Below, piece after piece: positions 8,963 to 16,748 of a stretch of 64,000 nucleotides of DNA. A program made the translations under genes and the position numbers. The stretch covers positions 1-64,000 of the forward strand of contig JAFZVE010000049.1 in assembly GCA_017617995.1 (NCBI GenBank), given 5' to 3'. How positions within the stretch are numbered: the stretch's first letter is position 1; every line of letters starts with the position of its first letter. Under the pieces are notes generated by a model. It worked only from the letters and a program-made list of their open reading frames with translations. It was not told the origin of the DNA and made no database searches. Origin of the DNA: Clostridiales bacterium. GTDB lineage: Bacteria; Bacillota; Clostridia; Saccharofermentanales; Saccharofermentanaceae.

Positions 8963-10471
8963 ATGCATAATCATGTGCTTAAGGACTTAAAGAATACGGT
9001 GGCAAAGTACCCGGACAAGGCGGCGTTCTGCGGCGAGAAGTCGTATCTCACATTCCGCCAGCTTGACCGCGCGATCGACGGAATCGGCTCATATATCCTC
9101 GCAGAGGGGATCAGGAGAAGTCCGGTCATCGTCTTTATGGAGAAGTCCCCGGAAGAGGTCGCGGCTTTCTTCGGCGTCATCCGGGCGGGCTCGTACTATG
9201 TACCGATCGATGCGGAGATGCCGTCGATCCGTATCCAGCTGATCCTCGAGAACGTGAAGGCTCCGCTTCTTATCTGCGATAAGGATACCGAGGGAAAAGC
9301 AAGGGAACTGGGATTCGGAGGAAAGATCGTATCCTATAGCGAGATCGCAGAAACAGCGGTCGACGAAGCCGCACTTGCATCCGTATTTGAAGAATCGATC
9401 GATACCGATCCGCTCTACGTCGTTTTTACATCCGGATCGACAGGCGTACCGAAGGGGGTAGTCGGCTGCCACCGTGCGGTCAACGACTACATCGACCAGC
9501 TCTCGGAAGTACTGGGATTTACGGAAGAAACGGTGTTCGGCAACCAGACGCCGCTGTATCTTGATGCCTGTTTCAAAGAGCTTTTCCCGACGATAAGATA
9601 CGGCGCGACGACGTACTTCGTACCGAAGACCTTGTTCATGCAGCCGTTAAAACTCGTGCAATACCTCAACGAAAAGAGAATCAATACCGTTTGCTGGGTG
9701 GTCTCGGCGCTGACGATCATCTCGGCGTTCCATACGTTTAAGACCGAAGTGCCGAAGTACTTAAAGACCATCGCCTTCGGCTCTGAAGTATTCCCGATCA
9801 AGCAGTTCAAGATGTGGCGCCAGGCGCTGCCGGATGCTTCATTTACCAATCTCTACGGCCCGACGGAGGGTACAGGCATGTGCTGTTATTACAGGGTCGA
9901 CAGAGATTTTGAAGAGGGAGAAGCGATCCCGATCGGGCGTCCCTTCGACAACACGGATATCCTCCTGCTCGACGAAGAGGATCACGAAGTGACGAAGGCG
10001 AGCGGCGATCAGGGCGAGATCTGCATCCGCGGCACGTCACTGACACTCGGATATATGAACAATCCCGAGAAAACATCGGAGGCCTTCACGCTTAATCCGC
10101 TTCAGCCACACTGGCCCGAGCTCATCTACCGTACCGGCGATATCGGGCGATACAACGAGCGCGGTGAGCTGATGTTCGTATCCAGGAAAGACTTCCAGAT
10201 CAAGCATATGGGACATCGGATCGAGCTCGGAGAGATCGAGGTCAACGCAGAGAATATCGAAGGGATCACGGGTGCGGCCTGCATCTACGACAAGGAAAAA
10301 GGAAAGATCGTGCTCTTCTATAGCGGTGACAAGGAGGAGGCCGAGATGAAGGTGCTACTCAAGGACAGTCTCCCACGGTATATGGTTCCGAACGTGACGA
10401 AAAAACTCGAGCGTATCCCGCTGACTAGTAACGGCAAGACCGACCGCGTGACGCTGGCGTCGATGATATAA
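8963..10471 (+). CDS. amino-acid adenylation enzyme, DltA-like
   Basis: 502 aa, the normal DltA size. The core motifs of stand-alone adenylation domains are intact: FTSGSTGVPKGVVG (about 154-167), NLYGPTEGT (near 295), YRTGDIGRYN (near 389), the hinge SRKDFQIKHMGHRIELGEIE, and the C-terminal lysine in LTSNGKTDR (near 490). Such enzymes activate an amino acid with ATP and load it on the phosphopantetheine of a partner carrier protein in the cytoplasm. DltA itself uses D-alanine. The adjacent racemase and the carrier protein gene 122 nt downstream make it part of a dlt-like pathway, but the amino-acid specificity cannot be read by eye. Confidence 0.85.
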   Translation: MHNHVLKDLKNTVAKYPDKAAFCGEKSYLTFRQLDRAIDGIGSYILAEGIRRSPVIVFMEKSPEEVAAFFGVIRAGSYYVPIDAEMPSIRIQLILENVKAPLLICDKDTEGKARELGFGGKIVSYSEIAETAVDEAALASVFEESIDTDPLYVVFTSGSTGVPKGVVGCHRAVNDYIDQLSEVLGFTEETVFGNQTPLYLDACFKELFPTIRYGATTYFVPKTLFMQPLKLVQYLNEKRINTVCWVVSALTIISAFHTFKTEVPKYLKTIAFGSEVFPIKQFKMWRQALPDASFTNLYGPTEGTGMCCYYRVDRDFEEGEAIPIGRPFDNTDILLLDEEDHEVTKASGDQGEICIRGTSLTLGYMNNPEKTSEAFTLNPLQPHWPELIYRTGDIGRYNERGELMFVSRKDFQIKHMGHRIELGEIEVNAENIEGITGAACIYDKEKGKIVLFYSGDKEEAEMKVLLKDSLPRYMVPNVTKKLERIPLTSNGKTDRVTLASMI

Positions 10472-10593
10472 GGACCTTCTTTCGGGAAATATCTGATGCG
10501 GAAAAAGAATCGGAACCGGCGTCCTGTTGTTTCCGAAAAATGCGAAAAATGGTATCATAGCGGTGGAAAACAAGCCTTGGTGAGGTGCGAAAA

Positions 10594-10824
10594 ATGGATG
10601 AACTGATTGCGATTCTTAAGGAGATCCACCCGGATGTGGACTATGCGACAGCAACGAATCTCGTGGACGGCAAGATCCTGGATTCTTTCGATATAATTTC
10701 TCTCGTCGGCGAGATCGCGGACAAGTTTGACGTCGTGATCTCGGCAGAGTACATGATCCCCGAGAATTTTAATTCGGCAGCGGCGTTGTGGGCGCTGATC
10801 GAGAAACTTCAGGACGACGAATAA
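10594..10824 (+). CDS. D-alanyl/acyl carrier protein, DltC-like
   Basis: 76 aa. This is a small helical carrier protein with the phosphopantetheine attachment site in KILDSFD (Ser31). An in-frame GTG at 10585 overlaps the ribosome binding site GAGGTG; the ATG at 10594, about 6 nt after it, is the better start. It would receive the amino acid activated by the 8963 enzyme and deliver it to the MBOAT protein. A TATCAT box at 10553-10558 may be the -10 of a secondary promoter in the 122-nt gap after the adenylation gene; no convincing -35 is seen. Confidence 0.85.
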   Translation: MDELIAILKEIHPDVDYATATNLVDGKILDSFDIISLVGEIADKFDVVISAEYMIPENFNSAAALWALIEKLQDDE

Positions 10825-10848
10825 GCGGCAGATGACCGGAGTGATTCC

Positions 10849-10883
10849 CGTACGCGTGCAGTAGATTCTTCATGCCGCGTGCG
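10849..10883 (+). other. intergenic hairpin between carrier protein and MBOAT genes
   Basis: CGTACGCG (10849-10856) pairs with CGCGTGCG (10876-10883) with one T-G pair; the loop is about 19 nt. No T tract follows, so it is not a standard terminator. It could set relative expression or protect a processed end. Confidence 0.4.
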
Positions 10884-10914
10884 GAAAGACGCGACGGAAA
10901 CGAAAGAATAGAAC

Positions 10915-12540
10915 ATGCTCTTTACTTCCTACGAATTTATCGGATTTGTGATCCTTCTGGTGGCACTCTACTATGTGTTGCCGAAGAAGGCGAAGTGGCC
11001 CCTGCTTTTACTGGGGTCCTATGTTTTCTATTTCTTCGCGGGATGGAAGTTTCTCTTTTATATCGCGGCCGTGACCGTCATCACGTATGTGGCGGGCCTT
11101 CTGATCTCGAAGAATAAGAAGATCGCCGATGCTCGCTTTGCCGAGTTAAAAGCACTGGATAAGAGCGGTTCCGCTTCGCCGGAGGAATGCGGAAAAGAGG
11201 CCAGAAAGCGCTATAAAGAAGAGCAGAAAAGCAAGCGCCGCCGCATCATGGCGATCGGTATCACGATCGCACTTCTGATCCTTGCGGTCGTAAAATACAC
11301 GAACTTCACGATCTATAACATCAATGGTATCCTCTCGGCCTTCCATGCGCCGAAGCGGATCAATTTTCTCACCATCGCTCTGCCGATGGGTATTTCATTT
11401 TATACATTCCAGGCGGTCAGCTACGTCATTGACGTCTACCGTGACCGCCACGAGGCGCAGAAGAACTTCTTCAAATACGCGCTTTTCGTATCTTTCTTCC
11501 CCCAGCTGGTACAGGGCCCGATCAGCCGCTATGGCGATCTCAGTAAAGAGCTTTTCACGCCGCATACCTTTCACGGACGTACGGTGGAGCGTGGCCTTCA
11601 GCGTGTGATCTGGGGATATTTCAAAAAACTCGTCATCGCCGACCGTATCCTTCCCGCGGTCAACACCATGATCGACACGCCCGAGAACTTCAAGGGCGCC
11701 TATGTTTTCTGCGTCATGATGTTCTACGCGCTTGAACTCTACGCCGACTTTACGGGTGGCATCGACATCACGATCGGTATCGCGGAGATGCTCGGCGTCC
11801 CGGTAAAAGAGAACTTCGAGCGTCCGTTCTTCAGTAAGAATATCGCCGAGTACTGGCGGCGCTGGCACATCACGATGGGCACGTGGTTCACGGACTACAT
11901 CTTCTATCCGATCTCCGTAAGCGGCCCGATGCTCAAGCTCGGAAAATGGAGCAGGAAGCATCTCGGAGAGAAGGTCGGCAAACGTCTCCCGGTCTATCTT
12001 GCCTCCTTTATCGTGTGGTTCACCACCGGTATCTGGCACGGCGCGAGCTGGAACTTCATCGTCTGGGGCCTCGGAAACTTCGTGGTCATCATGATCTCCC
12101 AGGAGCTCGAGCCGCTCTATGCGAAGTTCCATAAGAAAATCAATACCGACGGCAGCACGGTCTATAAGTCCTTCCAGATCGGAAGAACGATCCTCATCAT
12201 GAGTGCGCTCCGACTCTTCGACTGCTACAGGGATGTGCCGCTCACGTTTAAGATGTTCGGCACCATGTTCACGACATGGAACTGGAAGATCGTCGGAAAC
12301 GGCGCACTCCTGCACCTCGGCATCGGCCGCGCTGACTACGTCATCCTCGCCCTCGGCACGATCCTCATGTTCACAGTCAGCATGATCGCCCGCTCGGGAT
12401 CCGTGCGCGACAAGATGGAGAAGAAACTCCCGTTTGCAGTGCGCTGGGTGATCTTCACGATGCTGCTTCTGGTCATCGTCGTCTTCGGTGCATACGGCCT
12501 CGGTTACGACGCCTCACAGTTTATCTATAACCAGTTCTGA
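10915..12540 (+). CDS. MBOAT family membrane O-acyltransferase, DltB/AlgI-like
   Basis: 541 aa, with about 10-12 hydrophobic segments beginning at the N-terminus. MBOAT hallmarks are IAEYWRRWHITMGTWFTDYI and the active-site histidine in TGIWHGASWNFIVWG (His near 375). These proteins pass an acyl or aminoacyl group from a cytoplasmic carrier through the membrane to an extracellular hydroxyl group. The length exceeds typical DltB (about 400) and is closer to AlgI/PatA types; a Lys/Arg-rich cytoplasmic loop of about 50 residues (60-110) accounts for part of this. No clear Shine-Dalgarno is seen. Its position after the carrier gene supports transfer of the activated amino acid. Confidence 0.88.
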   Translation: MLFTSYEFIGFVILLVALYYVLPKKAKWPLLLLGSYVFYFFAGWKFLFYIAAVTVITYVAGLLISKNKKIADARFAELKALDKSGSASPEECGKEARKRYKEEQKSKRRRIMAIGITIALLILAVVKYTNFTIYNINGILSAFHAPKRINFLTIALPMGISFYTFQAVSYVIDVYRDRHEAQKNFFKYALFVSFFPQLVQGPISRYGDLSKELFTPHTFHGRTVERGLQRVIWGYFKKLVIADRILPAVNTMIDTPENFKGAYVFCVMMFYALELYADFTGGIDITIGIAEMLGVPVKENFERPFFSKNIAEYWRRWHITMGTWFTDYIFYPISVSGPMLKLGKWSRKHLGEKVGKRLPVYLASFIVWFTTGIWHGASWNFIVWGLGNFVVIMISQELEPLYAKFHKKINTDGSTVYKSFQIGRTILIMSALRLFDCYRDVPLTFKMFGTMFTTWNWKIVGNGALLHLGIGRADYVILALGTILMFTVSMIARSGSVRDKMEKKLPFAVRWVIFTMLLLVIVVFGAYGLGYDASQFIYNQF

Positions 12541-12563
12541 CCGGATCGCATGGAGGGGAGAAG

Positions 12564-13745
12564 ATGAGCGGAACGAAACGCGTACACTACATCGACAATC
12601 TCCGGTGGATGACGGTATTCCTGCTTGTCCTGTATCACGCGGCGATGGCGTACAACACTTGGGGCGAGCTGAACTACATCTTCTTTTCGGAAGTCCCCGC
12701 GATCATTTCTATCGTGACTTTCATCGCACCCTGGTTCATGCCGCTATTGTTTCTTCTGGCCGGCATGTCGACGTACTATTCTCTTTCCAAAAGGAGCGCG
12801 GGCGAATTCCTCCGCGAGCGAGTGGTGCGTCTCGGGATCCCGTTTCTTTTCGGCATTCTGGTGATCACCCCGATCCTAAGTCTCATCGCGGATATCACAG
12901 TGAACGGCGATGACCACAACTACTTTTCCCACTATGAGATCTACTTTACCTACTTCACGGATCTGACCGGCTACGACGGCGGATTCACATTCGGGCACCT
13001 CTGGTTTATCTTCGTGCTTCTGCTTTATTCCGTATGTGCATGCGGGATCATCAAAGCGGGAGCGGCGCTGTTTGGCGAAGGGAAGCGAGGCACGGGTCGG
13101 GCCGGCCTTATCGTGGCCGCCATCCTTCTTTCGCTTCTGGCGGTGGCCACCTATGAAGTCAAACTGATCGGTAAGCCCCTGATCATGTACTTCTGCATGT
13201 ATCTTCTGGGCTACTGCATCACGAGTATCGATGCGAAGGGGGAAGCCTCATCAGCACCGACGACGACAGGGTCGACGCAAGTTCCGGCACAGTCGCAACC
13301 ATCGGCAACGAAAGAGCCGGAAAGAAAGTCCCTGGTGGGGAAACTGGCTAAGGCGAAGTGGATCCTGGTGGCGCTGTTTCTTGTTTCGTCTGTTGCGGAT
13401 GTGGTGCTGTTCCACTTCGTGGAGGGCTACGACACGCTCAACACGGTCTGCAGTTATTTGTCATTTGTGACCGGCGTCCCGGCGCTTCTTGCCCTCGGTC
13501 ACGACTATCTCGATCGGACCAGTGCTTTTGCCGCATACAATTCGAAGATCTCCTATGTTTTCTACATCGTGCATTTCCCGGTGGTCGTGCTGACACAGTA
13601 CTACCTGGACCGCGCCGGGGTTGGGTATATCCTGAACTTCGTGCTGACCCTTCTGATCGCGTATCCTGCGACATACGGGCTGTGCGTCCTCATCGAAAAG
13701 ACGAAAAATGTTCGCGTGCTTTTCGGGCTGAAGAAGAAGGACTAA
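12564..13745 (+). CDS. acyltransferase 3 family membrane protein
   Basis: 393 aa with about ten transmembrane segments. The N-terminus HYIDNLRWMTVFLLVLYHAA is the acyltransferase 3 opening, with the conserved histidine in VLYHAA. A hydrophilic insert near 222-255 (Ser/Thr/Pro/Gln-rich) interrupts the helices. The family O-acylates extracellular polysaccharides, lipids or peptidoglycan using cytoplasmic acyl-CoA. GGAGGGG precedes the ATG. It starts 24 nt after the MBOAT gene, so it is probably co-transcribed and last in the dlt-like operon; it may modify the same polymer. Confidence 0.85.
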   Translation: MSGTKRVHYIDNLRWMTVFLLVLYHAAMAYNTWGELNYIFFSEVPAIISIVTFIAPWFMPLLFLLAGMSTYYSLSKRSAGEFLRERVVRLGIPFLFGILVITPILSLIADITVNGDDHNYFSHYEIYFTYFTDLTGYDGGFTFGHLWFIFVLLLYSVCACGIIKAGAALFGEGKRGTGRAGLIVAAILLSLLAVATYEVKLIGKPLIMYFCMYLLGYCITSIDAKGEASSAPTTTGSTQVPAQSQPSATKEPERKSLVGKLAKAKWILVALFLVSSVADVVLFHFVEGYDTLNTVCSYLSFVTGVPALLALGHDYLDRTSAFAAYNSKISYVFYIVHFPVVVLTQYYLDRAGVGYILNFVLTLLIAYPATYGLCVLIEKTKNVRVLFGLKKKD

Positions 13746-13786
13746 AGGGACAGACAGATCCGGATGGATTGCTTCGCGGCGCAGAA

Positions 13787-15055
13787 TTATACCCAACGCA
13801 GTTTCTTCTTAAGAAGCACTTTTTCCGGGCCTTTGCGTACTTCGGTCCCGCGTACGATCGTGCCGATCTCATAGCAGTCGTGGAACTTACTTAAGTGGCG
13901 GATGACTTTGGCCTTATCCTTCTGGGACACGACGATCGTCATGCCGACGCCCATGTTGAAGGTGGTGAGCATCTCGGTATCCGAGACGTTGCCGCGTTCC
14001 TTGATGAAGCGGAAAACCGGGAGGATCCGGATCTTGGAAAGGTCGATCTGGGCTTCAAGTCCTTCGGGCAGGACGCGGCAGAGATTGCCCGCGATGCCGC
14101 CGCCCGTGATGTGTGCCATGCCACGAAGAAGGCTCTTCCCGAACAGTGCTTTTAGCGAAGGGTAATAGGGTGTGTGGGGCTTCATGATCTCCTCAATAAA
14201 TGTGTTGCCGTTGAGTTTCTCGAGCTTGATCTGCGGCATCTTATCGAGGAGCATGCGGACCAGAGAATATCCATTCGTGTGAAGACCATTGGACGCGAGC
14301 GCCAGAACTGCGTCACCTTCCCGGATCGCCGAGCCGTCGATGATGTGCTTTTTCTCCGCGATACCGGCGATGCTGGATGTGAGTACGTACACGCCTGCGT
14401 CTACGACAGAAGGCTGGATGGAAGTCTCGCCGCCGACAAGCGAACACTCATTTTCACGGCACGCGTCCGCCACACCCTTGACGAGTGCGCTGATCGTGGC
14501 CTTCTCGGCCTTGCCGCAGACGATGGTGTCGAGGACGGCGAGGGGAGTCGCGCCCATGACGACGATGTCGTTGACGAGGTGGTTGATCATGTCGTGGCAG
14601 ATGGACTCGGTGTAGCCGTACTCCATCGCGAGTTTCTGCTTACTGCCCGGTTCCTCGGACTTAAGAACAAGGACAGGTTCCTTGATCTCCGGGAACTTGA
14701 TGTCATATAAAGAGGCGAAAGGACCGAGACCGTTGAGCACTCTGCGGTCACGTGTCTCGAGATGCTTCTTCATCTCGCTCTTGATCGAATCCGTATATGC
14801 GATGTCGATACCGGCCTTACTGTAGGAAAGACCGTCCTGATCCTTCTCGGATCCCGAGAGCAGTTCATCCACAGAAATATCCAGCGCACGCGCCAGATCC
14901 GGCAACAGCTCGATGTTCGGGTAGGCCTTGCCGTTCTCCCACTTCGAGATCGTCTGAAAAGAAACATTCAACCGTTCGGCGAGCTGCCCCTGTGTCAGAC
15001 CCAGCTCGCGACGCTTCTTCTGAATAAATTCTCCAACCTTAATACTATCGATCAT
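13787..15055 (-). CDS. XRE HTH domain fused to a PurM-like (AIR synthase) domain
   Basis: About 422 aa. Residues 5-65 are an XRE/Cro-type DNA-binding domain (QGQLAERLNVSFQTISKWENG). From about 78 the rest follows the AIR synthase (PurM) fold: SLVGGETS (206-213), a VND at 161-163, SNGLHTNGYSLVR, and HITGGGIAGNLCRVLP. The nucleotide loop, TDGVGTK in PurM, reads SEEPGSK here (133-139), losing its first Asp. The start at 15055 is firm: GGAGGG lies 7 nt upstream. Known: PurM converts FGAM plus ATP to AIR. Inferred: this is a nucleotide-responsive regulator rather than the purine enzyme. No pur genes are nearby. It converges on the acyltransferase gene. Confidence 0.85.
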   Translation of the reverse strand: MIDSIKVGEFIQKKRRELGLTQGQLAERLNVSFQTISKWENGKAYPNIELLPDLARALDISVDELLSGSEKDQDGLSYSKAGIDIAYTDSIKSEMKKHLETRDRRVLNGLGPFASLYDIKFPEIKEPVLVLKSEEPGSKQKLAMEYGYTESICHDMINHLVNDIVVMGATPLAVLDTIVCGKAEKATISALVKGVADACRENECSLVGGETSIQPSVVDAGVYVLTSSIAGIAEKKHIIDGSAIREGDAVLALASNGLHTNGYSLVRMLLDKMPQIKLEKLNGNTFIEEIMKPHTPYYPSLKALFGKSLLRGMAHITGGGIAGNLCRVLPEGLEAQIDLSKIRILPVFRFIKERGNVSDTEMLTTFNMGVGMTIVVSQKDKAKVIRHLSKFHDCYEIGTIVRGTEVRKGPEKVLLKKKLRWV

Positions 15056-15107
15056 GGTATTTCCCTCCATACGGTGAATGTGCCTGCAAAACCTTTGCTT
15101 CAGGCTT

Positions 15108-15123
15108 CGTTGCCAAACGTTGC
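15108..15123 (-). promoter_or_regulatory. direct repeat upstream of the HTH-PurM gene, possible operator
   Basis: CGTTGC occurs at 15108-15113 and again at 15118-15123, one helical turn apart, 53-68 bp before the start codon. Spacing and position suit a regulator site. No clear promoter box was found in 15056-15242, which otherwise holds nothing recognisable. Confidence 0.3.
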
Positions 15124-15242
15124 TCTTCACTGCCATCTGACTTCAGTATGCAGCCGCAAGAACGAAATCACAATAACATTATCGTTGAAAATGGAGGTGG
15201 AATTCAACCACCGGGCGAATTGCTGTGGGGAAGTGTGTCGGA

Positions 15243-15884
15243 TCAAACCTTCTCGAGTAGATCTTCCGGCTCACAGGATAATGAGCGAGAGAGCATAAAA
15301 AGATACTCAGCCTGCGCTTTGTTTATGTTTTTCTGACGCTGTTCGTATTGCTGGATCGTACGAAGAGGAACACCACTGGAAGAGGCGAGCTGGCTCTGGC
15401 TTAAACCGGCGCGAGTACGTAGAAGCTTTAGATTGGTGAGGTATTTCGCTCCACGGATGCGTTCATTCATGTGGTCGACAAACTGGCTGATATCCATCTC
15501 GTGATAAGGGGAGTACAGCGCACGTATCTTCTCGATCGGCACGTATTCGATGATCTCGGCGAAGGAAAGAGCCGTTTCCCACTGGTAGTAAGCCAGTGCC
15601 CAACCTGTCCAGTATTCTTCACTTCGGTCGAGCGTGAAGTTAGGGGTGACACGATGATAAGAAAGTCCACTTCTGTCCAGTACTTCATAGGCGAGCTCGA
15701 TGCCGGATTTTCCGACCAGAGTATCCGGATCACCGCAGCCGAAGAGGTCGGCTACTCCGAAGTGGATGAAAAGGTTGAAGAACTCCGTAAGTTCCATGTG
15801 CAGATCATATACGGCGAAGTCCAGCATTCGTGCGAGCGCGGTACGTGCTTTTTCCAGGTAGAGTTTATCGTAAGCGTGGATCAT
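15243..15884 (-). CDS. XRE-type antitoxin of a DUF3990 toxin system
   Basis: 213 aa. Residues about 1-140 form an alpha-helical domain (EYWTGWALAYYQWET and SFAEIIEYVPI are its typical segments). The C-terminal ~65 residues are an HTH of the XRE class (RAGLSQSQLASSSGVPLRTIQQYEQRQ). I recall similar two-part proteins encoded next to DUF3990 genes. It overlaps the end of the toxin gene by 20 nt, so translation is likely coupled. It should neutralise the toxin and, through the HTH, repress the operon at the palindrome 16582-16603; both are inferred from arrangement. Confidence 0.8.
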   Translation of the reverse strand: MIHAYDKLYLEKARTALARMLDFAVYDLHMELTEFFNLFIHFGVADLFGCGDPDTLVGKSGIELAYEVLDRSGLSYHRVTPNFTLDRSEEYWTGWALAYYQWETALSFAEIIEYVPIEKIRALYSPYHEMDISQFVDHMNERIRGAKYLTNLKLLRTRAGLSQSQLASSSGVPLRTIQQYEQRQKNINKAQAEYLFMLSRSLSCEPEDLLEKV

Positions 15885-16560
15885 CTGGTTTCATCTCCTC
15901 ACTGAGAATCCGGGTGACAAAGATATCCCCCGGCAGGATCAGGTTTTTCTCCATGTTGAAGTAATCTCTTCTTGCAGCACGGTCGCGGTTCATCTTCTTG
16001 CTGTACCACTCCGCTCTCCTGGCAAATTCATATCCGGTATAGGTTACTCGATCGAAGGCCTGTCTGTTCTTAAGGACAAACTGCTGACCGAGTTTTCCGA
16101 GGTGCATCGCCTGATTCAGCTGGCGATATGAGATCGTACCATTCAGAAAGTCCTGTGCAAAAGAGAAGTAACTGTCATCAGCGCGATAACCGATCATGCA
16201 GTCTGCTTTCCGGTAATTGACATGAAAATTCTCCAGGATATACTGCTTCGACTGTATGGCCAGTGGTGAAGGCGCGTCGAACTCTCTGTTTTCGATGAGG
16301 ACGGAAAGCCAGTGAAGGATGCAGTATTGCGGATCGTTCAGATCCAGAATCGTGAGCCCTTCACAGTCGATGGTATAGCAATTCGCGATGCCGTTTCTAT
16401 CATGCCTTGCACCCCATTCTTTTGCCATGTCGAGGACTTCTGTGCAGTAGAATCCACGACCATAGTCATTATTCGCTTTACCGCTGCCGAAGACCGGATG
16501 CTCAATGATATGGTCCGATCCATGATAGATCGTTCGAATCATAGAACCCGCGTGTTTCAT
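15865..16560 (-). CDS. DUF3990 family protein, ART-like toxin
   Basis: 231 aa. The N-terminus IYHGSDHIIE followed by NNDYGRGFYCT matches DUF3990. These motifs correspond to the His (H13) and Tyr (Y38) of ADP-ribosyltransferase folds; the third catalytic residue is not obvious to me. AAGGAGGTG ends 5 nt before the ATG at 16560, a very strong initiation site, so the alternative internal Met7 is less likely. It is first in a two-gene operon with the XRE protein. Toxicity and target are inferred from family and arrangement, not shown here. Confidence 0.78.
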   Translation of the reverse strand: MKHAGSMIRTIYHGSDHIIEHPVFGSGKANNDYGRGFYCTEVLDMAKEWGARHDRNGIANCYTIDCEGLTILDLNDPQYCILHWLSVLIENREFDAPSPLAIQSKQYILENFHVNYRKADCMIGYRADDSYFSFAQDFLNGTISYRQLNQAMHLGKLGQQFVLKNRQAFDRVTYTGYEFARRAEWYSKKMNRDRAARRDYFNMEKNLILPGDIFVTRILSEEMKPDDPRLR

Positions 16561-16580
16561 AACTACACCTCCTTAATAAG

Positions 16581-16609
16581 ATTATACTCCTAGAGGAGTA
16601 TAAATTCAA
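16581..16609 (-). promoter_or_regulatory. promoter with overlapping perfect palindromic operator of the toxin-antitoxin operon
   Basis: Read on the minus strand, TTGAAT (16609-16604) and TATAAT (16586-16581) are 17 bp apart. A perfect inverted repeat with 10-bp arms, TTATACTCCT (16582-16591) and AGGAGTATAA (16594-16603), fills the spacer and most of the -10. A repressor bound here would block RNA polymerase; the obvious candidate is the XRE antitoxin of the operon. Confidence 0.85.
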
Positions 16610-16651
16610 TGGAAGATGTCTTTTCAAGCAGATGATCAGCTTTAGAATATT

Positions 16652-16735
16652 ACACGCATAAGAAAAGAGTTTTCGACGTGCCTCCGCAGGGCGAAGCCCG
16701 AGGACAGCACGAGAAAACTCCTTTTCTAAGCGTGT
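16652..16735 (-). terminator. nested hairpin with conserved core (copy A), 3' of the zinc-ribbon membrane gene
   Basis: Outer pairing: ACACGC (16652-16657) with GCGTGT (16730-16735), and GAGTTTTC (16667-16674) with GAAAACTC (16713-16720). Middle stem: CGTGC with GCACG. Inner hairpin: GGGC-GAA-GCCC (16689-16699). On the minus strand the core reads TGTCCTCG, hairpin, TGCGGAG, and a TTTTCTT run follows the stem, so it can terminate the 16749-18068 gene. The same core recurs at 18196, 38899 and 55706. Confidence 0.8.
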
Positions 16736-16748
16736 TTATCTATACTGA

